Of a stretch of DNA of 64,000 nucleotides, positions 44,257 through 53,266 are shown piece after piece. Below the pieces are notes generated by a model. That model worked only from the letters and a program-made list of their open reading frames with translations. It ran no database searches and was not told where the DNA came from. This stretch comes from Desulfomicrobium baculatum DSM 4028 (lineage in GTDB: Bacteria > Desulfobacterota > Desulfovibrionia > Desulfovibrionales > Desulfomicrobiaceae). Positions within the stretch are counted from its first letter, which is position 1. Each line of letters begins with the position of its first letter. The stretch is taken from positions 2,420,501 through 2,484,500 of the forward strand of contig NC_013173.1 in the NCBI RefSeq assembly GCF_000023225.1, in the 5' to 3' direction. A program made the position numbers and the translations under genes.

Positions 44257-45522
44257 ATGAACATCACGCTTAAATACGGGTCCCAGTACAGGGATCTCGA
44301 ACTGCCGGACGACTCGGACGTCACGATAATGAAACCGCGGGATCTTCCGGTCCTCGACGATCTTGGCCTCGCCCTCGATGATGCCCTGGATCATCCCATC
44401 GGCACGCCGCCGCTGGAAGGCAGACCCAGACCGCAAAGCGTCGCCATCGCCGTACCCGACGAGACCAGACCGGCGCCCCTGAAGGCCCTTCTGCCCGTCC
44501 TGCTGGACCGCTTGTTCCGCATCTGGCCGGACCTTGATCCGGCCGGGGTGCGCATCGTCGTCGGCGGCGGCCTGCACCCGGCGCCCGACCAGGCCCAGCT
44601 GGCGCGCATCCTGCCCGAAGACCTGCGCGGCTGCACCGTGGTGTCCCACGACGCCCTGGCCTCGCCCATGACCAGCTTCGGCGTCACCAGCCGCGGCACG
44701 CCCGTGGAGATCAACGCCGCCTACGGCGAGGCGGAGCTCAAACTCGTCATCGGCATGATCGATCCCCACCAGTTCCAGGGCATGACCGGCGGGGCCAAGG
44801 GCGTGGCCATCGGCTGCGCCTCCGCAGCCTTGATCCAGCACAACCACAGCCTCATGTCGAGCCCCGAAGCCCGGGTCGGCAACATCCTCGATAACCCTAC
44901 CCGCCTGGACATCAACGAAGCCGGACAGATGATCGGCATCGACCTGGCCATCAACGTCAGCCTCAACCCGGCCAAGCAGGCCGTCGCCCTTCTGGCCGGC
45001 GAGCCCGTGGCGGTCCTGAAGGCCGGGGCGGCCTTCTCCGAAAAGGTCTATGGGCTCCCCCTGGAAAAACCCTTCGACATCGTCATCGCCTCCTGCGGCG
45101 GCGACCCCAAGGACATCTGCCTCTATCAGGCCCAGAAAGGCCTCAACCTGGCCTCCCAGTGCGCCGCCGAAGGCGGGAAGATCCTGCTCCTGGCCGCCTG
45201 TACCCAGGGCGTGGGCGATGACCACTACCTAAACTATGTACGGCAGTTCGCCAGCCCCGAAGAACAGATGCGGGAATTCGAGGAGCGGGGCTTTCGCATG
45301 GGCGCGCACAAGGCCTTCCTGTTCAGCAGGACACTGACGCGCTTCACGGTGGTGGTGGACTCGAAGATGGACACCAAGGAACTGGCCGAATGCCATCTGA
45401 AGAAGGGCGATGCCCAGCAGACCCTGGACCGTTGGCTCGGAGACGTTCCGCCCGGTCCGAAACCACGCATCGCAGTGATCCCCAACGCCAACACGACCTA
45501 TTTCTACAGGACCGCGCCATGA
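44257..45522 (+). CDS. LarA-family nickel-pincer-dependent 2-hydroxyacid racemase
   Basis: A 421-residue protein of the LarA superfamily, which uses a nickel-pincer nucleotide to racemise or epimerise 2-hydroxyacids. The active-site set is intact: DETRP (68-72), His107 (GGGLHP), His171 (IDPHQF), Lys181 (GGAKGVAIG, cofactor-tethering lysine), His197 (HNHSLM) and Tyr290, Gln291, Lys294 (YQAQK). Each is one to four positions from Lactiplantibacillus LarA (His108, His174, Lys184, His200, Tyr294, Gln295, Lys298). ATG 44257 has GGAGG upstream. LarB, LarC and LarE, which make the cofactor, are not in the window. Lactate is unlikely in this context; sulfolactate is proposed (see findings). Confidence 0.88.
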   Translation: MNITLKYGSQYRDLELPDDSDVTIMKPRDLPVLDDLGLALDDALDHPIGTPPLEGRPRPQSVAIAVPDETRPAPLKALLPVLLDRLFRIWPDLDPAGVRIVVGGGLHPAPDQAQLARILPEDLRGCTVVSHDALASPMTSFGVTSRGTPVEINAAYGEAELKLVIGMIDPHQFQGMTGGAKGVAIGCASAALIQHNHSLMSSPEARVGNILDNPTRLDINEAGQMIGIDLAINVSLNPAKQAVALLAGEPVAVLKAGAAFSEKVYGLPLEKPFDIVIASCGGDPKDICLYQAQKGLNLASQCAAEGGKILLLAACTQGVGDDHYLNYVRQFASPEEQMREFEERGFRMGAHKAFLFSRTLTRFTVVVDSKMDTKELAECHLKKGDAQQTLDRWLGDVPPGPKPRIAVIPNANTTYFYRTAP

Positions 45523-46322
45523 GCGGCAACGACGCGCTCATCCCGCTCCCGGATCACATCTACCTTGACAGGGCGGCCCAATCGGGCCGCAGCGTCCAGC
45601 AGGAAGTCGCCGCAGGCATCGAAAGCGGCGAGATGCCCATCCGCTACCAGCGCAACGCCGAGACCATCCGTCCCATGGAACAGGCCACTCTGGCGCGCTC
45701 CCGGATTCTCCTCGTTGGCTGTGGAGGACTTGGCGGACATGTGCTGGAATTTCTGGTCCGGGCCGGAGTGGGCACCATCCTGGCCTGCGACCCGGACCGG
45801 TTCGACCTCACCAACGCCAACCGGCAGGTGCTGGCAACCTCGGACAACTTGGGCCGGACAAAGGTCGAGGTCGCGGTTGAACGCGCCGAGCGGATAAATC
45901 CCCTGGTCAGAGTGGTGCCCCTGGCCACGGATTTCCGGAAAGAAGAATCCCCGGCCGCCGACCTCGTCGTCGATTGCCTCGGCGGGGCGGAGTGCCGGAG
46001 GGATTTGCAGCGTTTGGCCACGGAAGCGAAAGTGCCGCTCGTTTCGGCCGGAATTTCGGGCTGGACGGCCCTCGTTAGCACGACATGGCCCGGCGAGACG
46101 GGACTGGCGGAATTCATGAACGAAAAACAGGCGGGCAGCGAACTCGTTCAGGGCGTTCCGAGCCCGGTGGCCGGTTTCGCGGCTTCGCTGCAGGCCACGG
46201 AAGTGCTGCGAATTCTGACCGGCCACATTCCGGCCCTGCGCGGCAGCCTGCTGTTGGCCGACCTGTCCGAAATGCGCTTCTCCTCCATCAGCCTGCAGAC
46301 AGGCCTGGATTTCTCGATCTGA
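45519..46322 (+). CDS. ThiF/MoeB/HesA-like E1 adenylating enzyme
   Basis: A 267-residue E1-type enzyme. RYQRNAETIRPMEQATL, the ATP-binding VGCGGLGGHVLEFLVRAG, DPDRFDLTNANRQVLATSDNLGRTK and the final DLVVDCLGG all match ThiF/MoeB. These adenylate the C-terminal glycine of MoaD/ThiS partners. The gene overlaps larA by four bases, the last gene of the operon, and presumably activates the MoaD-like protein for AOR tungstopterin assembly. Confidence 0.88.
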   Translation: MSGNDALIPLPDHIYLDRAAQSGRSVQQEVAAGIESGEMPIRYQRNAETIRPMEQATLARSRILLVGCGGLGGHVLEFLVRAGVGTILACDPDRFDLTNANRQVLATSDNLGRTKVEVAVERAERINPLVRVVPLATDFRKEESPAADLVVDCLGGAECRRDLQRLATEAKVPLVSAGISGWTALVSTTWPGETGLAEFMNEKQAGSELVQGVPSPVAGFAASLQATEVLRILTGHIPALRGSLLLADLSEMRFSSISLQTGLDFSI

Positions 46323-46370
46323 TCCACAGGTCGGTCCATCCCAGGCAGGACAGACCTCTCTTCGCTCGCG

Positions 46371-47960
46371 TCACCGCGCCCCGTTTTTCGAAGCCGAAGC
46401 ATCTATCCCCAGCTTGAGCATGCGCCTCTGCAGCGTCGAACGCGACAGGCCGAGCATCTTCGCCGCGCCCTTGGGCCCGGAAATGACGCCGCCGGAGCGG
46501 AACAGGGCCTCTTTGATATGCTGCCGCTCCACCTCCTCAAGACTGCAGCTCGAAGGGGGCATCGGCGGTGCCGGAAGGGACTCAGGCGACGCCTGCGGAT
46601 AAGCCAGCGCATCCGTACGCAGCGCATCCTGGACATCCTGGCGACTCAGCTTTCCGGAAAGCCCATGCTTTATGAGCAGGGTGCTGATGACATTTCGCAA
46701 TTCGCGGGCATTGCCCGGCCAGCAGTGCGTCTGGAGTTGGTGCAGCAGATCCTGGGATAGCTGGATTTGCGGCAGGGAGTACTGCGAACAGAGCTGGCTG
46801 ACAAAATAGCTCGACAATGCGGGGATGTCTTCAATCCTGTCGCGCAGGGGCGGAATCTCCAGCGTGCAGGACGACAGTCTGTAGTAAAAGTCGCTGCGCA
46901 CCTTCCCCTGCGTGACGGCCTCGCGCATCTTGACGTTGGTCGCGGCGATAATCCGGGCATCGACGGAAAAAGACACGCTTTCCCCGACCCGCTCGAAACA
47001 GCTGTCATCGAGGACATGCAGCAGCTTGCTCTGCATTTCCTGATTGAGTTCGGCGATCTCATCCAGAAACAGCGTCCCCTGGTGGGCCAGCTCGAACCGG
47101 CCGACGCGTTTCGTCGCCGCCCCGGTGAACGCCCCCTTGGCATGGCCGAAGAGTTCGCTCTCAAAAAGCGTCGAGGCCATGGCCGGACAGTTGACCTTCA
47201 CGAACTGCTTCTCGCGGCGCTGGCTGCGGCAATGTATGTAATGGGCCAGCCGCGACTTGCCGGTTCCCGTCTCTCCGAGGATAAGCACGGGAATATCCAG
47301 CACCGCCACGGCGTGTACCCTGGCCATGAAGCGACGCATGGACTGGCTTTCGAAAAAGAACGTCTCGCTCTCACCCGTCTCGCCGGTGTACGGAACCTGA
47401 TTCAGGCTGGCGCCCTGTTCAAGGTGCTCCATGGCCAGAAGCGCCCCCAGGCCCGCGGCCACATAGGGGGAAAGCTCCAGCAAGAACTCCATGATCTCGT
47501 AGAGGTTCTCCGGTTTCTTCCGGAAGGAGCAGTGCAGGGTGCCGATGATCTTGTCGTTGAGGATGAGCGGAAAAGCCATGGTCGTGGTCAGACCCGCCTC
47601 GGCCATGGGATGGAGCATGGATTCCACGAAATGCTGCGAAACGTCGGTGATGACGACAGGCTTGCGCGACTCGATGACATGCCCGGCGACGGTGGTCTTC
47701 TCGGCCTTGCGAATCGGGGAAAGGGAATTGATGACCGCTCCCTCCGCAGCGGTGAAGTAGCTCAGCAGCTCGCTGTTGGGATCGTAGAGGTTGATGCAAA
47801 GACGGTCAAAACTGAATTGCTGGCGGAAAAGCCGAGACAGGTTCTGCAGAAACAGGTTGCGCGAAGAGACCTTGCCCAGGGACGAGACAAGCTCGCGGCC
47901 CATGGCCTGCGCACCGATCATGCGCGACGAGTGCGTCCTCATATTTGTTGCCGAATCCAT
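46371..47960 (-). CDS. GAF-domain sigma-54 activator (FhlA/NorR-like)
   Basis: A 529-residue enhancer-binding protein with an N-terminal GAF sensor (about 25-180), AAA+ domain (about 205-430; GETGTGKS, canonical GAFTGA in [23 protein letters not shown]) and Fis-type C terminus ([27 protein letters not shown]). It converges on the thiF gene and diverges from suyA. The palindrome TGCCC-N6-GGGCA (48008-48023) lies just upstream of its start and the same element precedes the other promoters of the regulon. It is the best candidate regulator of the suyAB and dehydrogenase-LarA promoters. Confidence 0.9.
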   Translation of the reverse strand: MDSATNMRTHSSRMIGAQAMGRELVSSLGKVSSRNLFLQNLSRLFRQQFSFDRLCINLYDPNSELLSYFTAAEGAVINSLSPIRKAEKTTVAGHVIESRKPVVITDVSQHFVESMLHPMAEAGLTTTMAFPLILNDKIIGTLHCSFRKKPENLYEIMEFLLELSPYVAAGLGALLAMEHLEQGASLNQVPYTGETGESETFFFESQSMRRFMARVHAVAVLDIPVLILGETGTGKSRLAHYIHCRSQRREKQFVKVNCPAMASTLFESELFGHAKGAFTGAATKRVGRFELAHQGTLFLDEIAELNQEMQSKLLHVLDDSCFERVGESVSFSVDARIIAATNVKMREAVTQGKVRSDFYYRLSSCTLEIPPLRDRIEDIPALSSYFVSQLCSQYSLPQIQLSQDLLHQLQTHCWPGNARELRNVISTLLIKHGLSGKLSRQDVQDALRTDALAYPQASPESLPAPPMPPSSCSLEEVERQHIKEALFRSGGVISGPKGAAKMLGLSRSTLQRRMLKLGIDASASKNGAR

Positions 47961-48007
47961 GCTCCGAGTCCCCCTCTCAAAATAAAGTGCTTCAGGTGCC
48001 CATCATT

Positions 48008-48023
48008 TGCCCAAATCCGGGCA
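48008..48023. promoter_or_regulatory. 16-bp palindrome, candidate activator site for suyAB
   Basis: TGCCCAAATCCGGGCA has five-base perfect arms (one mismatch pair against the 6-bp version). It lies about 110 bases upstream of the -24 element at 48126. Same pattern as 37968-37983 and the pair at 30727-30761. A single TGCCC also lies at 47997-48001. Confidence 0.6.
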
Positions 48024-48125
48024 CATTGTCCAGCTACGCGCACGTCAGGATTGACCGCAGACGATCCGCCTCAGAAAAATTCTTTAATATCAAAATGTTA
48101 TTTTTTTTATCAAAGACTATCTTTT

Positions 48126-48141
48126 TGGAATGCTCCTTGCT
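48126..48141 (+). promoter_or_regulatory. Sigma-54-type promoter upstream of suyAB
   Basis: TGGAATGCTCCTTGCT matches 9 of 11 positions of TGGCACG-N4-TTGCW with correct spacing. The start would be near 48153, giving a leader of about 250 bases, unusually long for a sigma-54 unit. Confidence 0.6.
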
Positions 48142-48405
48142 TGTACTTCTCCAGAAAGCATCAAGGCAGTGTGCGGATGATGCATATGACACATAAAAGA
48201 GTTTATACAACTCAATATTTGCAACAAAAATTTATTTTAATAGTGTTATTACAAATTCAGCTATTTTTCTGAGTTGATAACAAATCAATAATTGCAAACA
48301 TTGAGACAGAATTGAGGCAGATCGAGGCCGTTATTTCGGTATAATACAGTCAATAATATTACTGTATTCCTCGATTCTACAATTTAACCGTTTTAGGAGG
48401 CATAC

Positions 48406-48690
48406 ATGGCTATCGATTTTTTGGTACACGAAGCCGCGGATGGCGTTGGGGTAGTGGTTGTTGAGGGCTTGAAAGCCAATCAGGAAATCACTGGCTGGGT
48501 CATGAAAGAAGACCAGACCATCAAAATCAAGATCATCAGCGACATCCCGATCGGACACAAGCTGGCCCTCAAAGATTTTGCCGCCGGAGATACAGTTTTC
48601 AAATACAATACCGACATCGGAAAGGTCGTGGCCCCCATCAAGAAAGGCGAACACTTGCACGTCCACAACGTCAAAACCAAGAGGTGGTAA
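48406..48690 (+). CDS. suyA: Sulfolactate sulfite-lyase small subunit (SuyA)
   Basis: A 94-residue protein of the altronate-dehydratase N-terminal SAF-domain type. It starts MAIDFLVHEAADGVGVVVVEG and ends HVHNVKTKRW, matching SuyA. With SuyB it cleaves (2R)-sulfolactate to pyruvate and sulfite. GGAGG precedes the ATG. The next gene starts after a three-base gap, and the pairing of a separate 94-residue subunit with SuyB is typical of sulfolactate lyase rather than of fused altronate dehydratase. Confidence 0.85.
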   Translation: MAIDFLVHEAADGVGVVVVEGLKANQEITGWVMKEDQTIKIKIISDIPIGHKLALKDFAAGDTVFKYNTDIGKVVAPIKKGEHLHVHNVKTKRW

Positions 48691-48693
48691 CTC

Positions 48694-49854
48694 ATGCAGA
48701 CTAAATTTTTCGGATACCGTCGTGAAAATGGCCGTGTGGGCATTCGTAACCATGTTGTCATCCTGCCCCTGGACGACCTGTCCAACGCCGCTTGCGAAGC
48801 GGTGGCGAACAACGTTCAGGGCACCATGGCCCTGCCGCACGCCTATGGCCGCCTGCAGTTCGGTGACGACCTGGACCTGTATTTCCGCACCTTGATCGGC
48901 ACGGGCTGCAACCCGAACGTCGCCGCCGTCATCGTCATCGGCATCGAGCCGCAGTGGACCAATCGCATCGTCGAAGGCATCGCCAAGACCGGCAAGCCGG
49001 TTGTCGGTTTCGCCATCGAGCAGAACGGCCAGTACAACACCATCTGCTCCGCCTCCCGCAAGGCCCAGGAATTTGTGCAGATGGCCACCGAATACCAGCG
49101 CACCGAGTGTGACGTAAGCGAACTGTGGGTCTCCACCAAGTGCGGCGAATCCGACACCACCTCCGGCATCGCCACCAACCCCACCGTCGGCAACGCCTAC
49201 GACAAGCTGTATGAAAAGGGCTCGACCCTGCTCTTCGGCGAAACCACGGAACTGACCGGCGGCGAGCACCTGGTGCTCGAACGTTGCGTCAACGACGAAG
49301 TGCGCAAGGATTTCCAGTTCTATTTCGACCGCTATGCCAAGGTTGTCGACGACCACAAGACCAGCGACCTGTCCGACTCCCAGCCGACCAAGGGCAACAT
49401 CGAGGGCGGACTGACCACTATCGAGGAAAAGGCCCTCGGCAACATCCAGAAGATCGGCCGCAAGGCCCCCGTTGTCGGTTGCCTGGAAAAGGCCGTCGCC
49501 CCCACCGGCCCCGGCCTGTGGTTCCAGGATTCCTCCTCGGCCGCCGCTGAACAGGTCACCTTGTGCGCCGCTTCCGGCTTCGTGGTTCATCTGTTCCCCA
49601 CCGGCCAGGGCAACATCATCGGCAACCCGATCCTGCCCGTCATCAAGCTGTGCTCCAATCCCCGCACCCTGCGGACCATGTCGGAGCACTTTGACGTGAA
49701 CGTTTCCGGCCTGCTGCGCCGCGAAATCAACATGGATCAGGCCGGCGACATGCTGCTCGAAATGATGATCCGCACGTGCAATGGCCGCATGACCGCCGCC
49801 GAAGTGCTCAATCATCGTGAATTCATCATCACCCGTCTGTACGAAAGCGCATAA
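48694..49854 (+). CDS. suyB: Sulfolactate sulfite-lyase large subunit (SuyB)
   Basis: A 386-residue Fe-S lyase of the UxaA large-domain family. The signature [20 protein letters not shown] (about residues 146-165) is the SuyB form of the altronate-dehydratase KCGGSD motif; conserved cysteines here and in GTGCNPNV and VVGCLEKA may bind the cluster. SuyAB releases sulfite from (R)-sulfolactate. Codon overlap with suyA is absent but the gap is three bases. The TTT transporter genes follow on the same strand. The assignment rests on motif and context; altronate dehydratase is the alternative. Confidence 0.87.
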   Translation: MQTKFFGYRRENGRVGIRNHVVILPLDDLSNAACEAVANNVQGTMALPHAYGRLQFGDDLDLYFRTLIGTGCNPNVAAVIVIGIEPQWTNRIVEGIAKTGKPVVGFAIEQNGQYNTICSASRKAQEFVQMATEYQRTECDVSELWVSTKCGESDTTSGIATNPTVGNAYDKLYEKGSTLLFGETTELTGGEHLVLERCVNDEVRKDFQFYFDRYAKVVDDHKTSDLSDSQPTKGNIEGGLTTIEEKALGNIQKIGRKAPVVGCLEKAVAPTGPGLWFQDSSSAAAEQVTLCAASGFVVHLFPTGQGNIIGNPILPVIKLCSNPRTLRTMSEHFDVNVSGLLRREINMDQAGDMLLEMMIRTCNGRMTAAEVLNHREFIITRLYESA

Positions 49855-50165
49855 CCTCCTGAAAAATCCCCCTCTCCCGATTCATGCTGGGAGGGGGGGA
49901 CAATTGCATGCCGCCATGGCGGCACTGAACATCGCAACGAATCGAATGAGAATGAACGAAATGTGCAGGAACAACTCAGTACAAAATACGACAGGCGGAA
50001 ATTCAATTTCAGCCGTGCCTGTCATTACGGATAATAGCGCATAATGTAGGGATAAGCATATCGAATCTGCGCAAAGATCACTCGTACTGACTTTTTCTGC
50101 TGTTACCTTTTCAAGGGAAATGTTTCGCATGTCGCGAACATATAAATAGTGAACAAGGAGTTGGT
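49855..50165. other. Gap between suyB and the TTT transporter genes
   Basis: About 310 bases. It holds the hairpin at 49867-49899, a perfect 12-bp palindrome CCGCCATGGCGG (49911-49922) and an inverted repeat GACAGGC / GCCTGTC (49990-49996 with 50017-50023) enclosing further pairing. No sigma-54 element or gene is seen. The transporter may have its own promoter or depend on read-through. Confidence 0.5.
49867..49899 (+). terminator. GC-rich hairpin after suyB
   Basis: CCCCCTCTCCC (49868-49878) pairs with GGGAGGGGGGG (49889-49899), one G-U pair, loop GATTCATGCT. No T-run follows. It could reduce read-through into the transporter genes. Confidence 0.45.
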
Positions 50166-51125
50166 ATGAAATTGCGCAAAAGCATGTGTCTTTTCTTGAT
50201 GGTGCTCTTTATCGGTCTTGCTGCCTCCGGTAGCGTCTTTGCCAAATACCCCGACAAGTCGATCAACATGATCATCGCCTTCACGGCTGGCGGCTCAAGC
50301 GACGTGCAGGCCAGGATCATGCAGAAGTACTGGAACAAGTACTCCGATCAGCAATGGGTCTTCATCTACAAACCCGGCGCCGGCGGAGCCATCGGTTTCG
50401 GCGAAATCGCCATGTCCAAGCCTGATGGCTACACCATCGGCGGCATCAACATCCCCCACCTCGTTCTCCAGCCCCTGGTCCAGAAAGCCCAATTCTCCCC
50501 CGATGATTTCGCCTACATCTGCCAGGTGGTCAACGACCCCCAGGCCGTGGCCGTGCGCAAGGACAGCAAGCTCAAATCCGTCAAGGACGTCTTCGAGTTC
50601 GCCAAGGCCAACCCCGGCAAGCTTAAAGTCGGCCTCGTCGGCCCCAACAGCGGCCATCACCTCATGTTTCTTGACGTGAAGGGCAAGTTCGACTTCCCGG
50701 TCACGGAAGTTTTCTACAAAGGCGCCGCGGACCAGAATGCCGCTCTGCTTGGCGGCGAAATCGACGTCATGTTCGGCAACCTGAACGACGTCATGCGCAG
50801 CCTGGAAGAGATGACCGTGCTGGGTCTGGCCGCTGAAAAACGCAACGCATTCCTGCCCGAGGTCTCGACCCTGCGCGAACTGGGCTACGACGTGGTCTCC
50901 GACATCCGCCGCGCTTATGTCGCACCCAAGGCCATCGACACGGCGCAGCTCGACTTCCTGCGCGAAACATTCAAGAAAATTTGTGAAGATCCCGAGTACC
51001 TGGCCGACATGAAGACCGCGGGTCAGCCGACAGAATACATGGATGGCGAGGCATTTGCCGTCTACGTCAAGGAGCAGAGCGAATTTGCCAAGACGTCCCT
51101 CGAAAAGGCCGGCCTGCTGAAGTAA
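50166..51125 (+). CDS. Tripartite tricarboxylate-type transporter binding protein (TctC/SlcH-like)
   Basis: A 319-residue periplasmic protein of the Bug/TctC family. The signal peptide ends at about residue 27 (SGSVFAKYP). The family opening KYPDKSINMIIAFTAGGSSDVQAR and YKPGAGGAIGFGEIAMSKPDGYTIG are intact. Members bind carboxylates. Following suyAB and preceding tctA/tctB, it matches the SlcHFG sulfolactate uptake system described from sulfolactate degraders, so sulfolactate is the probable ligand. Confidence 0.87.
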   Translation: MKLRKSMCLFLMVLFIGLAASGSVFAKYPDKSINMIIAFTAGGSSDVQARIMQKYWNKYSDQQWVFIYKPGAGGAIGFGEIAMSKPDGYTIGGINIPHLVLQPLVQKAQFSPDDFAYICQVVNDPQAVAVRKDSKLKSVKDVFEFAKANPGKLKVGLVGPNSGHHLMFLDVKGKFDFPVTEVFYKGAADQNAALLGGEIDVMFGNLNDVMRSLEEMTVLGLAAEKRNAFLPEVSTLRELGYDVVSDIRRAYVAPKAIDTAQLDFLRETFKKICEDPEYLADMKTAGQPTEYMDGEAFAVYVKEQSEFAKTSLEKAGLLK

Positions 51126-51183
51126 GAGTACCCCTTCACGTATCGGGGGGGGCTCCCCTCCCCGATACTCTAAGGAGCAGCTG

Positions 51184-52734
51184 ATGATGGAATTCATTTG
51201 GCCCGCCATCGGGCACCTTTTCGAGCCTCTCAACATTTTCCTCATGATCGTCGGGCTTACGGGCGGAATCATCGTCGGAGCCCTGCCGGGCCTGACCGCC
51301 ACCATGGGCGTGGCCCTCATGGTCCCCGCCACCTTCGCCATGGACGCGACCAGCGGCCTGATCATGCTGGGCGCCATCTATGTGGGGGCGATCTATGGTG
51401 GCTCCAATTCCGCCGTTCTCATCTGCACGCCAGGCACCCCCTCTTCCGTGGCCACGACGTTTGACGGCTGGCCTCTTTGCAAGTCAGGCCACGCCGACAT
51501 CGGGCTCTTCACCTCCCTGTTGTCGTCGTCCTTCGGCGGCATTGTCGGGACTGTCATGCTCCTGTTCCTGGCCGCGCCCCTTGCCCGCTTCGCCCTCCAG
51601 TTCGGCGGGCCCGAAAATTTCTGGCTGTGCATCTTCGGCTTGTCGACCATTGCGGTCATGTCGTCGGGCAACATGGTCAAAGGGCTTCTGGGCGGCGCGC
51701 TGGGTCTGCTTGTTTCCACTGTCGGCATCGACCCCAACGTCGGCGTGCCCCGCTTTACATTCGGATACTACCCCTTGGTGCAAGGGATAGAGGTCATCCC
51801 GGCCATGATCGGGCTGTTTTCCTTTTCGCAGGTGCTTTACCTGGTCGGGAGCCACAAACCGTTCCTGGCCGATTATGTGCCGACTCCCGGCGCGCTCAAA
51901 AAAGTTTTCCACGCACTGACCTCACGATGCAAAGTCATCCTCATGCGCTCCTCGATCATCGGGGGCCTGGTGGGCATGCTGCCCGGCGCCGGAGGTGAAA
52001 TCGCCTCCATCATCGCCTACAACGAATCCAAGCGCTGGGACAAGCATCCGGAACGCTACGGAACCGGCGTCGTCGAAGGCCTCGCGGCCAGTGAAAGCGC
52101 CAACAATGCCGTTATCGGCGGCGCGCTCATTCCCATGCTGACCCTCGGCATTCCGGGCAGCGCCGTGGCGGCGGTCATCCTCGGCGCGCTTCTGGCCAAG
52201 GGCATCCAGCCCGGATTCAAGGTTTTCACCGCCACCGGCGACCTTGCGTACACATTCATCATGTCGCAGTTCGCAGTGAACCTGCTCATGATCCCGGTCG
52301 GACTGTTCCTGGCCCGGATCATGACAAAGTTGCTCAGCATCCGCCTGACTTTTGTCGCCATCGGCATCGTGGTCCTGTCCGTGATCGGCGCCTACGCCAT
52401 TCGCAACAGCATGCTCGATGTCTGGATTGTCATCGTTTTCGGATTCATCGGGTATTTCTCGAACCTTGTGGGCCTCGATACCGGCGCCATGGCCCTTGGC
52501 ATCATCCTTGGCCCCATGATCGAGGAAAACCTCGGCCGATGCGTTCATCTCTCAAAGGCTTCCGGCGGTTCCGTGATCGCTGTGTTTTTCGAAAGCCCCA
52601 TCGCCGTGCTGCTCATGGCCCTCACCGCGCTGTCCCTGCTCACGCCGCTTTTTCTCGACTGGAAACGCAAGCGCATGGAGGCCAAATGCGCCTGCGCACC
52701 GACATCCTTGAAGGAGGGCCCCCCTCATGCGTAG
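51184..52734 (+). CDS. Tripartite tricarboxylate-type transporter large permease (TctA/SlcG-like)
   Basis: A 516-residue membrane protein with about eleven hydrophobic helices. The family motifs GALPGLTATMGVALMVPATF, YGGSNSAVLICTPGTPSS and MLPGAGGEIASIIAYNESKR are present. It forms the channel with TctB and TctC. It starts 58 bases after the binding-protein gene with AAGGAG upstream, and overlaps tctB by eight bases. Confidence 0.9.
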   Translation: MMEFIWPAIGHLFEPLNIFLMIVGLTGGIIVGALPGLTATMGVALMVPATFAMDATSGLIMLGAIYVGAIYGGSNSAVLICTPGTPSSVATTFDGWPLCKSGHADIGLFTSLLSSSFGGIVGTVMLLFLAAPLARFALQFGGPENFWLCIFGLSTIAVMSSGNMVKGLLGGALGLLVSTVGIDPNVGVPRFTFGYYPLVQGIEVIPAMIGLFSFSQVLYLVGSHKPFLADYVPTPGALKKVFHALTSRCKVILMRSSIIGGLVGMLPGAGGEIASIIAYNESKRWDKHPERYGTGVVEGLAASESANNAVIGGALIPMLTLGIPGSAVAAVILGALLAKGIQPGFKVFTATGDLAYTFIMSQFAVNLLMIPVGLFLARIMTKLLSIRLTFVAIGIVVLSVIGAYAIRNSMLDVWIVIVFGFIGYFSNLVGLDTGAMALGIILGPMIEENLGRCVHLSKASGGSVIAVFFESPIAVLLMALTALSLLTPLFLDWKRKRMEAKCACAPTSLKEGPPHA

Positions 52735-53200
52735 CCGCACTTCCGATATTGCCGCCGGGCTGGCCACTCTTGCCGTTGCCGGCATCTTCCAGGCTCAAAG
52801 CGGGGACCTTGAAGGCGTAAGCCTGCTTTTCCCCAGGATGCTCATCATCTTCATGACCATTGGCGGCGTGTACGTTTTCGTATCCGGCCTTCTGACCCCC
52901 CGGGCACATGTCGACGAAGCCCCATGTGAACTCCCGCCAGAGGAACCGGTGGTTGTGAAACGCGTGGCGAGCATTGCCCTGGCCTCCATCGTGTACGTGG
53001 GCATCATCCCTGTGCTCGGATTTTATCCAGCCTCGGTGCTGTTCCTCTTCTGCATGGCCATGATCCTGAGCGATTCCAGCGTCACCACCGCCAGAAGGGC
53101 CCTGGCGTCGGCGATTTTCACCGTGGTGCTGTGTCTTGCCGTCTGGCTGGGATTTGCATTGCTCCTGGGTGTTCCGACACCGCAAAGCATGTTCTTCTAA
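52727..53200 (+). CDS. Tripartite tricarboxylate-type transporter small permease (TctB/SlcF-like)
   Basis: A 157-residue protein with four hydrophobic segments typical of TctB (LATLAVAGIFQAQ, MLIIFMTIGGVYVFVSGLL, a central pair and a C-terminal helix). AGGAGG lies upstream within tctA, with which it overlaps. It completes a TTT importer following suyAB. Confidence 0.85.
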   Translation: MRSRTSDIAAGLATLAVAGIFQAQSGDLEGVSLLFPRMLIIFMTIGGVYVFVSGLLTPRAHVDEAPCELPPEEPVVVKRVASIALASIVYVGIIPVLGFYPASVLFLFCMAMILSDSSVTTARRALASAIFTVVLCLAVWLGFALLLGVPTPQSMFF

Positions 53201-53223
53201 CCCTGCGCGCTCTGTTGTTACGA

Positions 53224-53266
53224 CACCCCTGCCAGGCACGAATTCGAAATGTGCGTGGCGGGGGTG
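53224..53266 (+). terminator. Hairpin after the TTT transporter genes
   Basis: CACCCC (53224-53229) pairs with GGGGTG (53261-53266), with further pairing of GCCA/TGGC and GCAC/GTGC inside. Followed by CATTTGG, so only a weak T-run. It lies 24 bases after the tctB stop and could end the operon. Confidence 0.55.

Larger units (their letters stand above)
47961..48405. other. Divergent control region of suyAB
   Basis: About 445 bases. From left: ribosome site of the GAF activator, palindrome TGCCCAAATCCGGGCA (48008-48023), sigma-54-type promoter (48126-48141), a long AT-rich leader (48150-48400) and a TATAAT box (48340-48345) without a convincing -35 element. No gene is seen. Confidence 0.65.

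Noticed and set aside
48312-48345. Sigma-70 promoter (TTGAGG / TATAAT) for suyA
   Set aside because: Spacing of 22 bases is too long for a convincing promoter; kept only as a remark on the leader.
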